64,000 nucleotides of DNA from Lepas anatifera. Lineage: Eukaryota > Arthropoda > Thecostraca > Lepadidae. This document shows positions 34,956 to 46,737 of the stretch, one piece after another; position 1 is the first letter of the stretch, and each line of letters begins with the position of its first letter. The notes under the pieces are model-generated. The model was not told the DNA's origin and did not search any database. It saw nothing but the letters and a program-made list of their open reading frames with translations. The stretch spans positions 62,001-126,000 of the forward strand of contig JAOTON010001143.1 of NCBI GenBank assembly GCA_034440635.1, in the 5' to 3' direction. Position numbers and translations under genes: made by a program.

Positions 34956-35260
34956 GTGAGTAGTGCCTTTCAACTCACCGGGAGGAGCGCATTTTAACTA
35001 GACGGGAAAAGTTCATTTAAACTCTCCGGGAGTAGTGCATTTGAACTCACCACAAGTAGTGCATTTGAGCTGACCACGAGTAGTGCATTTCACATCACTA
35101 GGAGTACTGCATTTCAACTCATTGGGAGTAGTGCATTTCAACTCACCAAGAGTAAAGCATTTCAACTCACCGAGAGCAGTGCTTTTCAACTCACCAGGAG
35201 TATTGCAATTAAATCTCCGAGAGTAGTACATTTCAACTCACCAGGAGAAGCGCGTCTCAA
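34953..35260 (+). repeat. 24-bp array of about 13 units starting at the V9 donor
   Basis: The unit is GAGTAGTGCATTTCAACTCA plus CCAG. The first unit contains the real donor (GGTG|GTGAGTAGTGC); later units carry GGAGTAGTGC, in which the donor GT is lost. Nearly all of the first 300 bp of the intron is this array. Confidence 0.92.
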
Positions 35261-35666
35261 TGAGAAGCCTACTACAACTAGTTTCGGGGAAGGTTCATTC
35301 ATACCGGTCCTCAAGATGTTAAAGTTTTTAGATTATGAAACGTTAAATGTACATTATTTTTCAGAGTAGAGTCAAACGTTCTGGCGTTGTTGTTCCAGTA
35401 AGCGATTTTCTACCTCTGACAGAAACTGCAAACGCAAACCTGGATTTTGAAAGCTCACAAGGGAAACACAAGCTTGTGATCAGCTTTGGCAGTTTGTAAT
35501 CAAGTACCTGACGGCATTAAATGAGTTTGTTTGACACCCATACCGCTCAGCATATTGCACCAAATATGTACAAATCGTCAGTTAGCTAAACAAGTCCGGC
35601 TCATGTCGACTGCTGCCATCTATCACCGCCTGTTTCTAAACTAGTAGTTGTACATGTCGCCGCCAG

Positions 35667-35822
35667 GTGGTGAGCCTCTGTTGGGCTTGGATCCCGTGAT
35701 CAAGTACTGGTGGTACAACAATGAGGACGGCCAGCTGTTTCCTTTCCGGACGTTTTCGATGGTCTGCTCGTGTCTGACGGTGGTGGTCAGCTCCCTGGCC
35801 ATCGAGCGACTCTTCACCTCGG
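35667..35822 (+). CDS. SLC5A7: Choline transporter, visible exon V10 (TM12-TM13)
   Basis: The translation begins GGEPLLGLDPVIKYWW, continues with an extracellular loop NNEDGQLFPFRTFSMV and a last helix CLTVVVSSLAIERLF, ending TSG. GGEP at the exon start and the FPF loop are family features. The acceptor is cgccgccag and the donor is TCGG|GTAAGA, both phase 1. No tandem duplication is visible at either end. Confidence 0.93.
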
Positions 35823-36105
35823 GTAAGATGCTAGTGACAACTTACATCTACCCCACGGTAAAATAAGAAGAATAGGTATAATGGTACAGGGCTGGATCCA
35901 GATCGATGGATGGGGGAGAGGGGTATTGTTGCCCCACACCGTGAAAAACAATTTTTTAGTAAATTGGAAAAAAATCGGAGAGCTTGGGAGGAGAAATTCG
36001 CCCAGTTTGTCCCTCCCATGGATACGCCAGTGTAATGATTGTGGCTATTATCGGTATATCGTCAATTTAATGTTAAAAAATATGCAGGACGTTTATCTGA
36101 GTTCA

Positions 36106-36200
36106 GTGGCGGATTCGGGGGGGCAAGAAAGCCATTTGCCCCCGAAACGGAAAAGATCGGGGCAAAAATATGTTTTGTCCCCAGGCGGTCGACTTCCTTT
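36106..36200 (+). mobile_element. Possible end of a GGCGGAT-type element
   Basis: CAGTGGCGGATTCGGGGGGG resembles the left ends of GGCGGATCCAGG elements; no partner end was found. Confidence 0.35.
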
Positions 36201-36670
36201 ATCCCCCGACTCCGTTTTAGTTTATAAGCAAAATTTTGGCGCTTCAACTCTCAACTTGAAACAGAACCATAAAGTTCAGTGTAAATATTAGGTTTTGGAT
36301 AGGAAAATTGGTATCTTAAGCCCATATTTTTCACTCCGTAACGTTTTTTTCCTATTCGCCTCGAATATTCCAAAATCTTCCGTCAAGTCATACTGTTTCA
36401 GCAAAATGTTTTTTCACTGCGTGACGTTTTTAGACTTTGGTTTGGTTCTCCCAAACCGGCCGGCTAGATCCTCCACTGTCTTAGTTTGCTAATATTACCG
36501 GTACCCGGTAAAACACAATGTGTTCCAGTGTTTTACCCTTTTCTTCTACATCGTGACATGCACGATTGGCAAGTGTATTCATGTTGTAAAACGAGCTAGC
36601 AGTCAGGAGAGAAGCCAAAGGCTGTTGATGAGTCTTTTTGTTGCTCTGAGCGTGCCCCCTCCGCCGACAG

Positions 36671-36819
36671 GCACCATCCCCCAGAAGTACGACGTTGCAC
36701 AATGCTTCACTGAAAGCCAAGAAGACGAACCACAGGTCCTTAAGATTAGTCAAAGAGAGAACGAACACAAAACAGGCATCGAGAACCCGGCTTCTGTTGA
36801 TGACGTCACCGGACTGTGA
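36671..36819 (+). CDS. SLC5A7: Choline transporter, last exon V11 (C-terminal tail) with stop
   Basis: The last coding exon reads GTIPQKYDVAQCFTESQE then EDEPQVLKISQRENEHK and ends DDVTGL before TGA. GT-P-K-DV directly after the last helix is typical of CHT1. The cytoplasmic tail is about 50 residues, roughly 20 to 30 shorter than I recall for mammals. The acidic stretch followed by VL resembles the dileucine-like endocytosis signal known in mammalian CHT1; that equivalence is inference. The acceptor is ccgccgacag ending at 36670. Confidence 0.9.
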
Positions 36820-37067
36820 CGTCATCTGTACACTACATGTACCAGAGGGTGATAGGTGGGATCGGCGTGGCAATGAGCTAGTGCATACAAGAAAACTTAC
36901 ATACTGCCAACCATGGGTGAAAATCCCGGGGGTTGGGGCGTCAGAACCCCCCCTGTGGATTTTTGGTCTCCATAGGCTTTGTATTGGGCTTGTATTGCCG
37001 TGCCAGCGTTAACCTACCCAGGACCCCCTGGATTGAGAAGAGATCTCCAGTCATGGTGCAAACCAGG

Positions 37068-37323
37068 GGCGTAGGCAGGATTTCGCTCGGGGGGGCGGCG
37101 CCCCGAAAAGGGCCCCTGCGACAGGGCCAAAGGGCCCTGATTGTTACAGAATAGAGTGATGAAGAGGGCTTAAGAAGGCCCTGTCTGGTATTATGTTTCA
37201 AATTTGGCCAAATTAGGGCATAGTGCGGGTAAGCGGCGCTTCGCGCGGCTCGTGTCCTCAGGGGGCCCTTCGGGCCCCTCAGGGGGCAGCTGTCCCTGCC
37301 GCCCACCCTTGGCTACGCCCCTG
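37068..37323. mobile_element. Inverted-repeat element, GGGGCGTAGGCAGG ends
   Basis: CAGGGGCGTAGGCAGGATTT at left and TTGGCTACGCCCCTGG at right. Such CAGGGGCGTAGCC ends are typical of hAT-type MITEs. It lies in the presumed 3' UTR. Confidence 0.65.
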
Positions 37324-37484
37324 GTGCCAACGTGGTGTATGCATGGCAAACCTCATTTATAGACAACTCAGCAATTAAGCCGATTGATTTGGTTTGATTG
37401 ATTGATTTGCCAGCTTATGCCGAATGTGATCCACTGTGAAGCAGATGCTACGGGTGTAGGTTAAGGAAACGCTCACTGTCCTTG

Positions 37485-37490
37485 AATAAA
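37485..37490 (+). terminator. Possible polyadenylation signal of the choline transporter gene
   Basis: AATAAA lies 666 bp after the stop codon and is followed by a T/G-rich stretch. An inverted-repeat element lies between, so the assignment is tentative. Confidence 0.3.
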
Positions 37491-37708
37491 TGGAACTATC
37501 CGTTGTTTCTGTTTTGTTTTTGCGTTATTGACCGGAGCTGGGGAGCAGACCAACTGGACGTGAGCGGTTGAATCAAAGTCTAATGCATGGTCCTCAGTGT
37601 CCATCACACACGCAGCCCCTGTTTTGACCGGGCCAAAATTCTCCAGCATGCTTCTCAGCAAAATCAGCACCTTCTTCTACAGCAGCACTGCAACGCCGTG
37701 AAATTGTT

Positions 37709-38557
37709 TTGACATGCGCATTGACTGGGGCGGGTAACCGCCCCATCGGGCTTTTTGCAGATAGGATAAAAACGGTGGCAAGTAGCGCCGCCGTACTTTG
37801 AATACATTTTTTCTGATCATTTTTACAATTCTTGTCCAAATTTGAAAGTTAGGTCATCTCAGGTCAGGTCACTAGTGCAGGTCCGGTAACCTCACCTCAA
37901 AAAAAGTTTAAGATAGCATAGGTTAGAACAAGGTGAAACTATCCGATTGAAATTCTTATCACATAATGGGCTCACCAAGTGCTCTAACATATTTTCTGGT
38001 ACTCTGTATATCGATGACCTAAGGTCAGGTACGAGCCAAGGCCTCTCCATTGGAAATACATAGGAATTTGTTTTAACTGAGTAACTTAGTAATAGATAGT
38101 AATAGGGAGTTTATCTTAACTGCATTAGATTTGCCTTATCCTTGAAGCTCTAATAATATGCACTTTGACCTAATTTGATGGTGACCCGACCTCACTTCAG
38201 GCGAAATCCTTGATTTGACCTGGTTTGACCTAGCAAGGTCATATTATATATTATTCGATTCGGCTTGCTGCTAGGATTATGATGGTATAATTTGTTTTGC
38301 TCTATCTTTACTTATTCAGATAAAATGACAGAAAAATTACATTCGCAAGTTATCCCTGTGATGCCATGTTTTGAACTCTAGTGTACTTAAATTTGACCTG
38401 AAAAAGGTGCACATGTTTCCTAGAGAAAACCAGATGGGCTTCCCCAAGCTATTTACCGTTTTTCGCTGCCTAGTGTGATTCTCGAGATCTTAGGAAGAGG
38501 GGGGGTACTCGCCCTCCGTCAAAGCGAAGGTGGCTCAGCCCCGGCAATGCACGTGAT
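37709..38557 (-). mobile_element. Type A TTAA element
   Basis: Ends GACATGCGCATTGACTGGG and CCCGGCAATGCACGTGAT are both mutated. An older copy. Confidence 0.85.
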
Positions 38558-38634
38558 AATATCACCAAACGACACGAATCTTAACAGGAACTCGAGTACT
38601 AAGCTGCTGGATAGGTAGATAAGTCAGATATAAC

Positions 38635-38775
38635 TGTTTATTCAGAGCTGCCTTTCTTCCTATTCAGGGCTGCCTGTCTGCCATCCAGGGCTGTCTGCCT
38701 ATCCAGGGCTGTCTATCTGCCTGTCTAGGGCTGCCTATCTGCCTATCCAGGGCTGTCTATCATCAAGAGCTGTCG
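38635..38775 (+). repeat. Imperfect tandem repeat of about 25 bp
   Basis: CCAGGGCTGTCTATCTGCCT-like units, about six. Confidence 0.75.
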
Positions 38776-39177
38776 TACCCGAGTCTCCTCTGACGATTGA
38801 ATAGATACGGTGTCCACTTCTTTGTGTTGTATCGCTTTGAACTGTACTTGCTTTGGGGCTGTTCAAGTATGACGTCAGTCACCGAAGGGGAGGGGGTGTG
38901 ACATTTTCTGACTTTTTCTCATGAAGGAGTAGGGGTTCTGGCTTTTTCTAACGTTTTCTGATGAGGGAGGGGGTATAAATCATGGACTGTCGTGGGTTCT
39001 TTAATGTGCGAGAACTGAACAAGTCCGGGGAAATTGAAGAGCAGGTACTTCAAAGTTTCGTAACCAAATATAATATAATTATAGTATGGTGCTAGTTTTT
39101 ATAACGTTTGTCCCACGTGGAAACACCACGGAGCGTATTGGCACCGGGTGCTGGACCACAGACAATCACAGACATTT

Positions 39178-39892
39178 TTAACGCGCACATTGACGGGAAG
39201 GGGGCGGGTACCCGCCTCCCCCTCGGGCTTTTCAAAGAAAACATAAAAACGGCTGCGCGCAGCGCCGCTGTACTTAATCTACCGTTTTCTCATCATTTTT
39301 ACAACTTTTTTCAAAATTTTAAGGTCAGGTCATCTGGGCTCAGGTTACCAGTACAGGTCAAGTGACCTGGCGTAAAAAAGTTTAATATAGCATAAGTCGG
39401 AACAGGGTGAATTTATCCGATTGAAACTCATATCACATAATCGCCCAACCGAATTCTCTAAAATGTTGCGGTATTTCTTATTTCGATGACCTAATGTCAA
39501 GTACGAGCCATGACCTCTCGATTGGAAATACATGGAAAAATTGGTTTTAACTGAATAACTTAGTAACGGATGGTGATAAAGCGTTTATTTTAGCTGCATC
39601 AGATTCGATTCGCCTTGTCTCTGCGGTTCTAATGATATTAATTGTATCTAATTTGACCTTGACCTGACCTCAGGTCATATCATATATAGCAAGGTCATAG
39701 CATATATCATTTGATTCAGCTTGCTGCAAGGATTCATACAGTTTCAGTTGTTTTGCTCTATCCTTACTTGTTCAGATGTAATGACCGAAAACCTTCATTT
39801 ACATACATGTTATCCCAATGACAGCATGTTTTGACCTCTACTGACCTTAAATGTGACCTGAAAAAATGGTTCATATATTTTCGATGGAGAAC
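39178..39892 (-). mobile_element. Type A element, truncated on the right
   Basis: Left TTAACGCGCACATTGACGGG is present. It stops at TTTTCGATGGAGAACA, lacking about 120 bp of the far end. Confidence 0.87.
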
Positions 39893-40610
39893 AAAATCGT
39901 GTCGGTGGAATTTATGTTTATTTATGTAATTTATGCGACTCTGGTCTTTTGGGGTTTTATTTATTCCTCAATTAGGTATGCATTTTTTGTAGATATCGTA
40001 TGGTATAAATGGTCCTGAAGGTACCTGGACTGTTTGATCTACCACGGATTTGACCTCATGGAAGCTGTATTATCAGCCTACTGTCCTTTGCCAAATATTT
40101 TCCCTTCTTCTAGGAACTTTCAATGTAATGTTTATTCGGGTCTTCGCATTTCAACCGTGCGCTCACATACAAAACCAAATAATGGTTCATGCATTTTTCG
40201 CTCCTGTTGATGCACTGTATGAGTGCAACAACGCCGCTTGATCGTAACGCACCAAGAATTGATCGGTGTCCCAAATGCGCCAAACTGGCGCATTCGGGGC
40301 TGCCGCAGGGGGCACAAATAGTAATTGTGCTCAGTTCCAAGAAATGACACTACATATAAATAACGCCACAAAAAATAGTGCGGATGGCGCAAAAGAAAGC
40401 AAAATTTTCCAAAATACGATCAAATACTCAACGCCAGGGTCCCTGAGGAATGAAGAGCAGAAACACGATTTCTTCATACCAAATATGTTAAGGAAACTAA
40501 TAATATTTTTCAAACAATCGACACAGTGACCTCATTCAACTCCAAGCACGAAAAGGCCATGCCAGCTAAATCTAGCGCTGTCAATTGCGATGAAAATATT
40601 TTTGTGAGGA

Positions 40611-42161
40611 TCATAGCAGCGGAATGGGAGATATAGCGAGTGGCGCAATTAGGCCGGGGTGCGCAATCAGGGCACTCTCCCCTACATAAATGGGCAAAGC
40701 AATCACTTCGTTTCCCAATTTGAAACTGAGAACGGTCCGACCAAGCAAAAGAAGAACTTCCTGATTCGCTGTTTTAGCAGCTGTAGCTGTTTTGCGCCAG
40801 GGGCTACTAGGAAGTACATCCAACACAGCAGCGTGAATAGCACTGATTGAGCTGCCAGTATAAAAACAGGTGCAATCTGTCGCAACAACCCTCGCCATGT
40901 TGGGGTTGAGTGTGACAGAAGTTTCCCCACGGGCGGTCTGAGAAACAGGAGACCGGGGCCCATCTCCTCGCCCTCCTAGTTTCCTCGTCCTCTGCCACGG
41001 CCACGCCCTCTGACGGGCGGAGACTGGCCACACATCCCTGACCGCTCAATGTGGCCAGTGATACCACAAGACCTGCAGACAGCGTCCTCGAAACGACACC
41101 TCGGCCCAGGGGTCGAAATACTTGCCATTTTGGCATTCTAAATGGTGACAGCCCAAGGTGGGCAAGGTGACAAAAATTACCCGACATGTTTCTTCCAGAC
41201 CAATAACGGAGCAAACCACCCAAAATTGGCAATTGTAATTTGAGCTCGCAATGTTTTCAAAAACTAGAATGGTCCAGGAGTATCCTTTGGCATCTTACCA
41301 ACGCAAAACGTGCCACGCTTTGCAGCCTGGGCTGGTGACACATTTATGGCTCGACGTTTTCAATGGTGACACACTGGACACTTCTTTGGCCCCTGCTTCG
41401 GCCGGAGGTGAGACTCATCGCCACAGGCATAACATCGCCTATGACCTCGGCGCCGCTGCCACTGGGGTTCTGAGAAGGATCCGCTGCTCAGGGACTGTAA
41501 CTTTCCCTCCAACTCGTGAGCCTTGCGGCGGAGGGCCTCAATGGAGTCATCAGCGGATGCGACCTGTCGCACCTTCTCCGCCTCGCCCGTGGTCATGGCG
41601 CTTGTCAAATTCCGGACTTTGACCACAGCCGCGTCAAAGGTACTGACCCCGTCGGCGACAACCTGAATTCGGAATTCCGTGGGAAGTGCCAGCAAAAAAT
41701 GGTTGATCAACAACCCGGCCGTGTCCTGGTTGGGGAAAACTGATTACACCAGTTTTCTGAGCTGAATGATGAACGCATGAAGAGGTTTACCAATCTGGTA
41801 CTTGAGTTGGTTGAGAGCTAAGTGGTAATGGACGTATTTTTCCATGCAAATGCACTTTTAAGCCCAGCTTTTACCAAATCATGAGACTGTTTTGCTCGTG
41901 TGATAAGCCATCGTAAGCGTCTCGGGCGATACCTTCAAGACAAAGTGGCAAAAGATCAGTCTGTTTTACCTGATCCCAGCCGTGAATTCTGGAATTGATA
42001 GTGAAATCCTCAAGAAGCCTAGCAAACGATCCCTGTCCATTATACTCGAGAATGATCAGGTCTGAAGCTACAGAATCCATTTTCAATGCACTGCACGTAG
42101 GAACATCCTCACTTTTGGCAACTTTAAGCTCTGATTCTAATCCACGTTTTCTCCATTCCAT
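40611..42161 (-). pseudogene. Gag-protease remnant of an LTR-type retroelement
   Basis: Reading the minus strand, a capsid-like stretch (LLPLCLEGIARDAYDGL, about 41950) is followed by FLLALPTEFRIQVV, then zinc-knuckle-like CYACGDESHLRP (about 41430) and CRSCGITGHI (about 41080), an RG-rich stretch, and YTGSSISAI (about 40860) followed by LPIYV, like a retropepsin. The usual catalytic Asp of D-T/S-G is Tyr here. Several frameshifts and stops break it, and no reverse transcriptase or LTR was found. The clade (Gypsy-like is likely) is inference. Confidence 0.65.
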
Positions 42162-42246
42162 GAATGAAATTTAGGGCAGCATAGTCAAGCGTCAGTGCCA
42201 TGTCCAACAATCGTCAAAGCGTCGGAAAGATCAAAACAACAATCAT

Positions 42247-44118
42247 TAACCCCATTAGTGTAGGGAGGGGCTCCAGAGGCCCCTCGGATGGTTTTTCTCG
42301 TGGCGTGGTTAAACCTGAATTCATATATCGTTTTCATACTTTTTGGCTTTTCCTAAAAAAAGATTTGGCGTCAAGCAAAACTTAAAAGAAAATTCTAAGT
42401 GGTCCGTGAACGACTCCAGGGACATGTTTTGGGGGCATGTTAAGTGGCTTTGAGAACTAGCTGAACTGTGACTTGCTCTATTTCTGGTACAAAATCACTT
42501 GTTTTTTTTTTTAGCGCAGTGCAATGATTGCTTCGTTACTTTTTCAATGTGGTCATATCCGTGCTTACTCTGCGGTTTTGTGTTCCAAGGGCGGTTCCAG
42601 GGGTATATAGCTTAGGGCATTACCAATCAGTTGCACAATGCTCTTTGATCAGAGGTAAATCTTTTTAGCAATGCAAAAATTCTTGATGTATGGTTGCAGA
42701 CAGATCTCTGTGCTAAGTTCATTTTTTGGGATCTGCGGCGGTGGCAGAGCGAGCAGTTGGCACGATGATCACTCGTAACCGCATTATTCTGTTGAAATTC
42801 TTGACCCTGAGGTACAGAAATAATAAATATGTATGATGGATGTTGTATACTATATTTCACTTACATCGATACACATTTACAGTTTCCACCAAGGGCGGAT
42901 GCAGGCGGATACAGAAAATCCCCCCGCTGACTGTGCTGACACGGCCGCGGCGCTCAGCGAAGAGTCGCAAGGAGTGAGTGAGCCGGGATGGGATATGCAA
43001 GGGGAAACAATTTAGTAGGTCGATGGAGTTAATCTTGCCTGAAAAGATACTTTTTAGGAAAATGAGATCGAACTGAAGCCTGCGCGCAGCAAGTGATGGG
43101 AGGTCGAAATGGTTCAAATTCATGAGGATGTTGAGCCAAGACACCGTGTGGATACATCTTACCGTCCATAGTTCCAGACGCTTGGTGTAGTTTACATTGT
43201 CATATTAGACATATTGAAGTAAAAAGAGTTACCGCGGCGCTGTTTTCGCACTCCCGCAGTACTGGCAGCAGCGCCGTGGGACCGGGCATTGTCTTATCTC
43301 ACGCCAGCCTACTAACCCTTTGAAGCTGCTATCTTTCCCCTCAAAACGTACGCACGCCGGAAGTGTTGATACTCAGTGGCGGATCCAGGAATACATTTCG
43401 GGGGAGAGGGGACTAGGGGCCTGGGAGCTTCTTTCACCAGCACCTCAGACCACCTCCGGCTATGCATTTACTATGGGAGCTCGGACATTCGCTTTTCTGC
43501 TCCTGGAACCGCCTATAAATTAGCATCAAAATACGTTAACAATTTCAGTTCGTATCAGCATCAACATTTCGCAGGTAAAATTTGGAGAACCAAGCCTCTC
43601 AATAAAAAAACGGTAATAAGCAACAACTTTGTTACATGTCCCCCTTTTTAAATCCCTACATCCGCCCGTGGGAAAAACTGAAAAAATAGGTTCCTAACAT
43701 CTTTCAGTAAAAGTCTCAAACGTCAAGTCACTTGAGATAAGAAAACAGCGCCATAAGCATATATCCGAGAATTTCCAATATTTACCCCTCCTGACTCCGC
43801 CCTTGAATTTAGAATTTCAACAGACCCAAAAAATGTGTATCAGCATAAAATTATGAAACTACACATGAAGTTTTATACAAATGATGTAATAAATGGAGGC
43901 GCAGTAACCAGTTGAAAAAGTTCTAAATATCATATTCTTTAGCCCCCAGAACCCCCTTCTGAAAATTTTTGAAAATATATAACTAAAAAGAGTTAACATC
44001 AAAACAAACAAAATGGTTTTTGTTTCATTGAAATCGGTCCAGAACTTTCGGAGATATCAGGGGGTGGATGAAGCCCCTTACTGATTTTGACTTTTTACAG
44101 GGGTGGCGTAATGGGTTA
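42247..44118. mobile_element. Possible large TTAA element
   Basis: TTAACCCCATTAGTGTAGGG at left (followed by GGGGCTCCAGAGGCCCC, a palindrome) and GGGGTGGCGTAATGGGTTAA at right share the terminal architecture of types A to D. The 1.9-kb interior has no matching family and holds other element ends (42895, 43374), so pairing is uncertain. Confidence 0.35.
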
Positions 44119-44119
44119 A

Positions 44120-45250
44120 CATAATCATCAAAACACGGAAATTAACTTCGAAGGAAATCACTGAAAAGCCCTCACGTTGTCCGCCACTGACACACCAGTT
44201 CACGAGCTAAAAGCTGAGCTGGACCTACCCACCATCACGGTAAGCAAAGAACTACTGCCCCTGTGATGCAACACGCGCCGGCAGACACAAATCACTGAGG
44301 AGCAAGATACACTGAGGAGTGCCGGGAGTAGTCGCGTGACACGGCGGCAGGACAGTTCCGCGCGCAGAGGCGAGCCGAGCCGGGCGCGTCACGGGCCTCT
44401 ACGAACCGTGGTCACGGGCCTGAGTCCAAGCCTCAGTCGGTCACCGGTGGTCGAAAGGAGTACAGTACCATGACAAACCTGTACCACCACAGCACGGACA
44501 AAGCCATGATGACCGGCAATGATGAGCAGCGTGGCAGGTCCGTTTCCGCTGTCACCAAATGAACTCGCCTCCAAAAAAAAAAATGTACTCGCCTTCACTT
44601 ATCGACGACACAAACCATGTATGGCTCCGTGAAAAGGCATGGTTGCCGCTTCAAATTTATGTTAAATTTTAGCCTCTGCTCAACACCATAACTTCTGTTT
44701 GAATCCCTAACTTCTGCTTACATCAGCTTACTTCTGCCGTCCACAGAGTAGATACTGTAGCACCACTGGCGGATCCAGGAGGGGAGGTGAAAGGGGCCAT
44801 GGCCCCTCCAAAGCCTGAAATAGGGTCTTTTGGCCCCCTCCCAAGCAGTCGACCGCGAAAAACTGCAAACCTCGCTGACTCTTCTGGGGGGCCGAAACCC
44901 CAGCCTTTGAGGCTAATTTCCCAAGCTAACTTCGTAATATGCCAAAACTGGCATGGAAGCGTCAATAATCTTGACTATTTTATACGTTTTGGCTACTCTT
45001 GGCCGTTTTTTGTCTACTGGACAGACTGTATTCAACGAAAGCAGTTGTGTCAGCAACTTATCAGTAGACGACTTTGATTAGCTGCAGGGGCGCACGCAGA
45101 CCCGAGTTTTGGCGCACCTACATATACCCGTCCAACTGGAAAAAATGCGTAAAATCACAAAGAAGGTGGTTCATACTTAACTGTAGAGTGTTTCTTCATG
45201 TTTTAGCTATGAAATAAGACAGAAATCTAAGTATAACACGCACTTCCACG
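44120..45250. other. Unassigned DNA with an element end
   Basis: ACTGGCGGATCCAGGAGGGG at 44764 and GGGGCGCACGCAGACCC near 45088 look like ends of inverted-repeat elements. No gene seen. Confidence 0.4.
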
Positions 45251-45253
45251 ACC

Positions 45254-46101
45254 TTAACACGCGCATTGACGGGGGTCTGAGCCACCTTCGAATTGACGGG
45301 GGCGGGTACCCGCCCCCCTAAGATCTCGAGAACCACGGTAGGTAGCGAAAAACGGTAAACGGCGTTGGGCTGCCCATCCACTTCTCCATCGAAAACATTT
45401 GGACCATTTTTTTGTCAGGTCACATTTAAGGTCACGAGAGGTCAAAACATGCCCGTCATAGGGATAACATGTAAAATTCAGTTTTTCGGGCATTACATCT
45501 GAACAAGTAAAGATAAAGCAAAACAACTTAAACTATATGAATCCTCTTAGCAAGCCGAATCGAATGATATATAATTTGACCTTGCTAGGTCAAATAAAGG
45601 ATTTGATCTGACCTGAGGTCAGGTCAGGGTCAAATTATATAAAATGCATATCATTAGAACCGCAAAGCCCAGGCGAGTCTAATGCAGCTAAAATAAATGC
45701 TCTATCACCATCCGTTACTGAGTTATTCCGCAAAAACCATTTTTCCCATGTATTTCCAATGGAGAGGTCATGCGTCGTACCTGACCTTAGGTCATCGATA
45801 TCAAGAATACCGGAACATATTTTAGAGAACTCGGTGGGGCCATTATGTGATATGAGTTTCAGTCGGATAAGTTGACCCTGCTCCGACTTAAGCTATCTTA
45901 AACTTTTTTGAGGTCGGGTCACTTGACCTGTACTGGTGACCTGACCTGAGATGACCTAACCTTAAAATTTTCACAGAAGTTGTAAAAATGATGAGGGAAA
46001 AGGTATGCTAAGTACGGCGGCGCATAGCGCCGCCGTTTTTCTACTATCTCCGAAAAACCCGAAGGGGGCGGGTACCCGCCCCCCGTCAATGCGCGTGTTA
46101 A
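45254..46101 (+). mobile_element. Type A TTAA element, intact
   Basis: TTAA at 45254-45257 and 46098-46101 flank perfect AACACGCGCATTGACGGGG ends. I count 15 AGGTCA or TGACCT hexamers by eye against about 0.4 expected by chance. This is a good reference copy. Confidence 0.95.
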
Positions 46102-46737
46102 TCAAAACGTAAACAATAAATACGGCATCCACACGTCCCCACGCTCCGAACCAATAATTCAAAAGGAAATTGCGCAATGTTATGTGTAAAAATATGGTTA
46201 GAAATTAAAAAAGAGAAAATCACTCGTTTTAACAATATTTTGCCAATAGAATTATTTTGAAGAGTAAGAAAAGACAAGATAACATTTTTCTACCGCTATA
46301 AATTTAATAAATTATATTGAAAATATTTTAATATCAAGTAGTAGAAAGTGCTGCCATTTTGTGTTTGCGGTGATAGTTTGTTGGTTTCAGTCGTTTCAGT
46401 GTCTCTACTAACCGTGGTTGGTTTGTGCTTGAAACCGGCATGGACACGAAAGCGGGGGGCGGGGGACGCATCCCCCTGTTGCCCAACCAGGGGGACGTCG
46501 CCCCAAATTTTTAGGTAAATCGTCATTAATGCTATCATGTACCGAATAGCCCGGGTCCGTCTCCCCGGCGAAAATTCCGTGGCGGCACCCCTGGAAACCG
46601 GACATGGACGAAAATGCGCGCGGGACCCACATTTTTGTCTTCTTATTTGGATGAGTTTATGTGGTGATAACGCCATGAAAATAAGTTGCAAGACTTTCTC
46701 GCGGCTGTCCGCCGACAGTACCGTTAGATAAGCACAA

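Noticed and set aside
34953..35260. CRISPR array
   Set aside because: Units are directly tandem without unique spacers and the context is eukaryotic.
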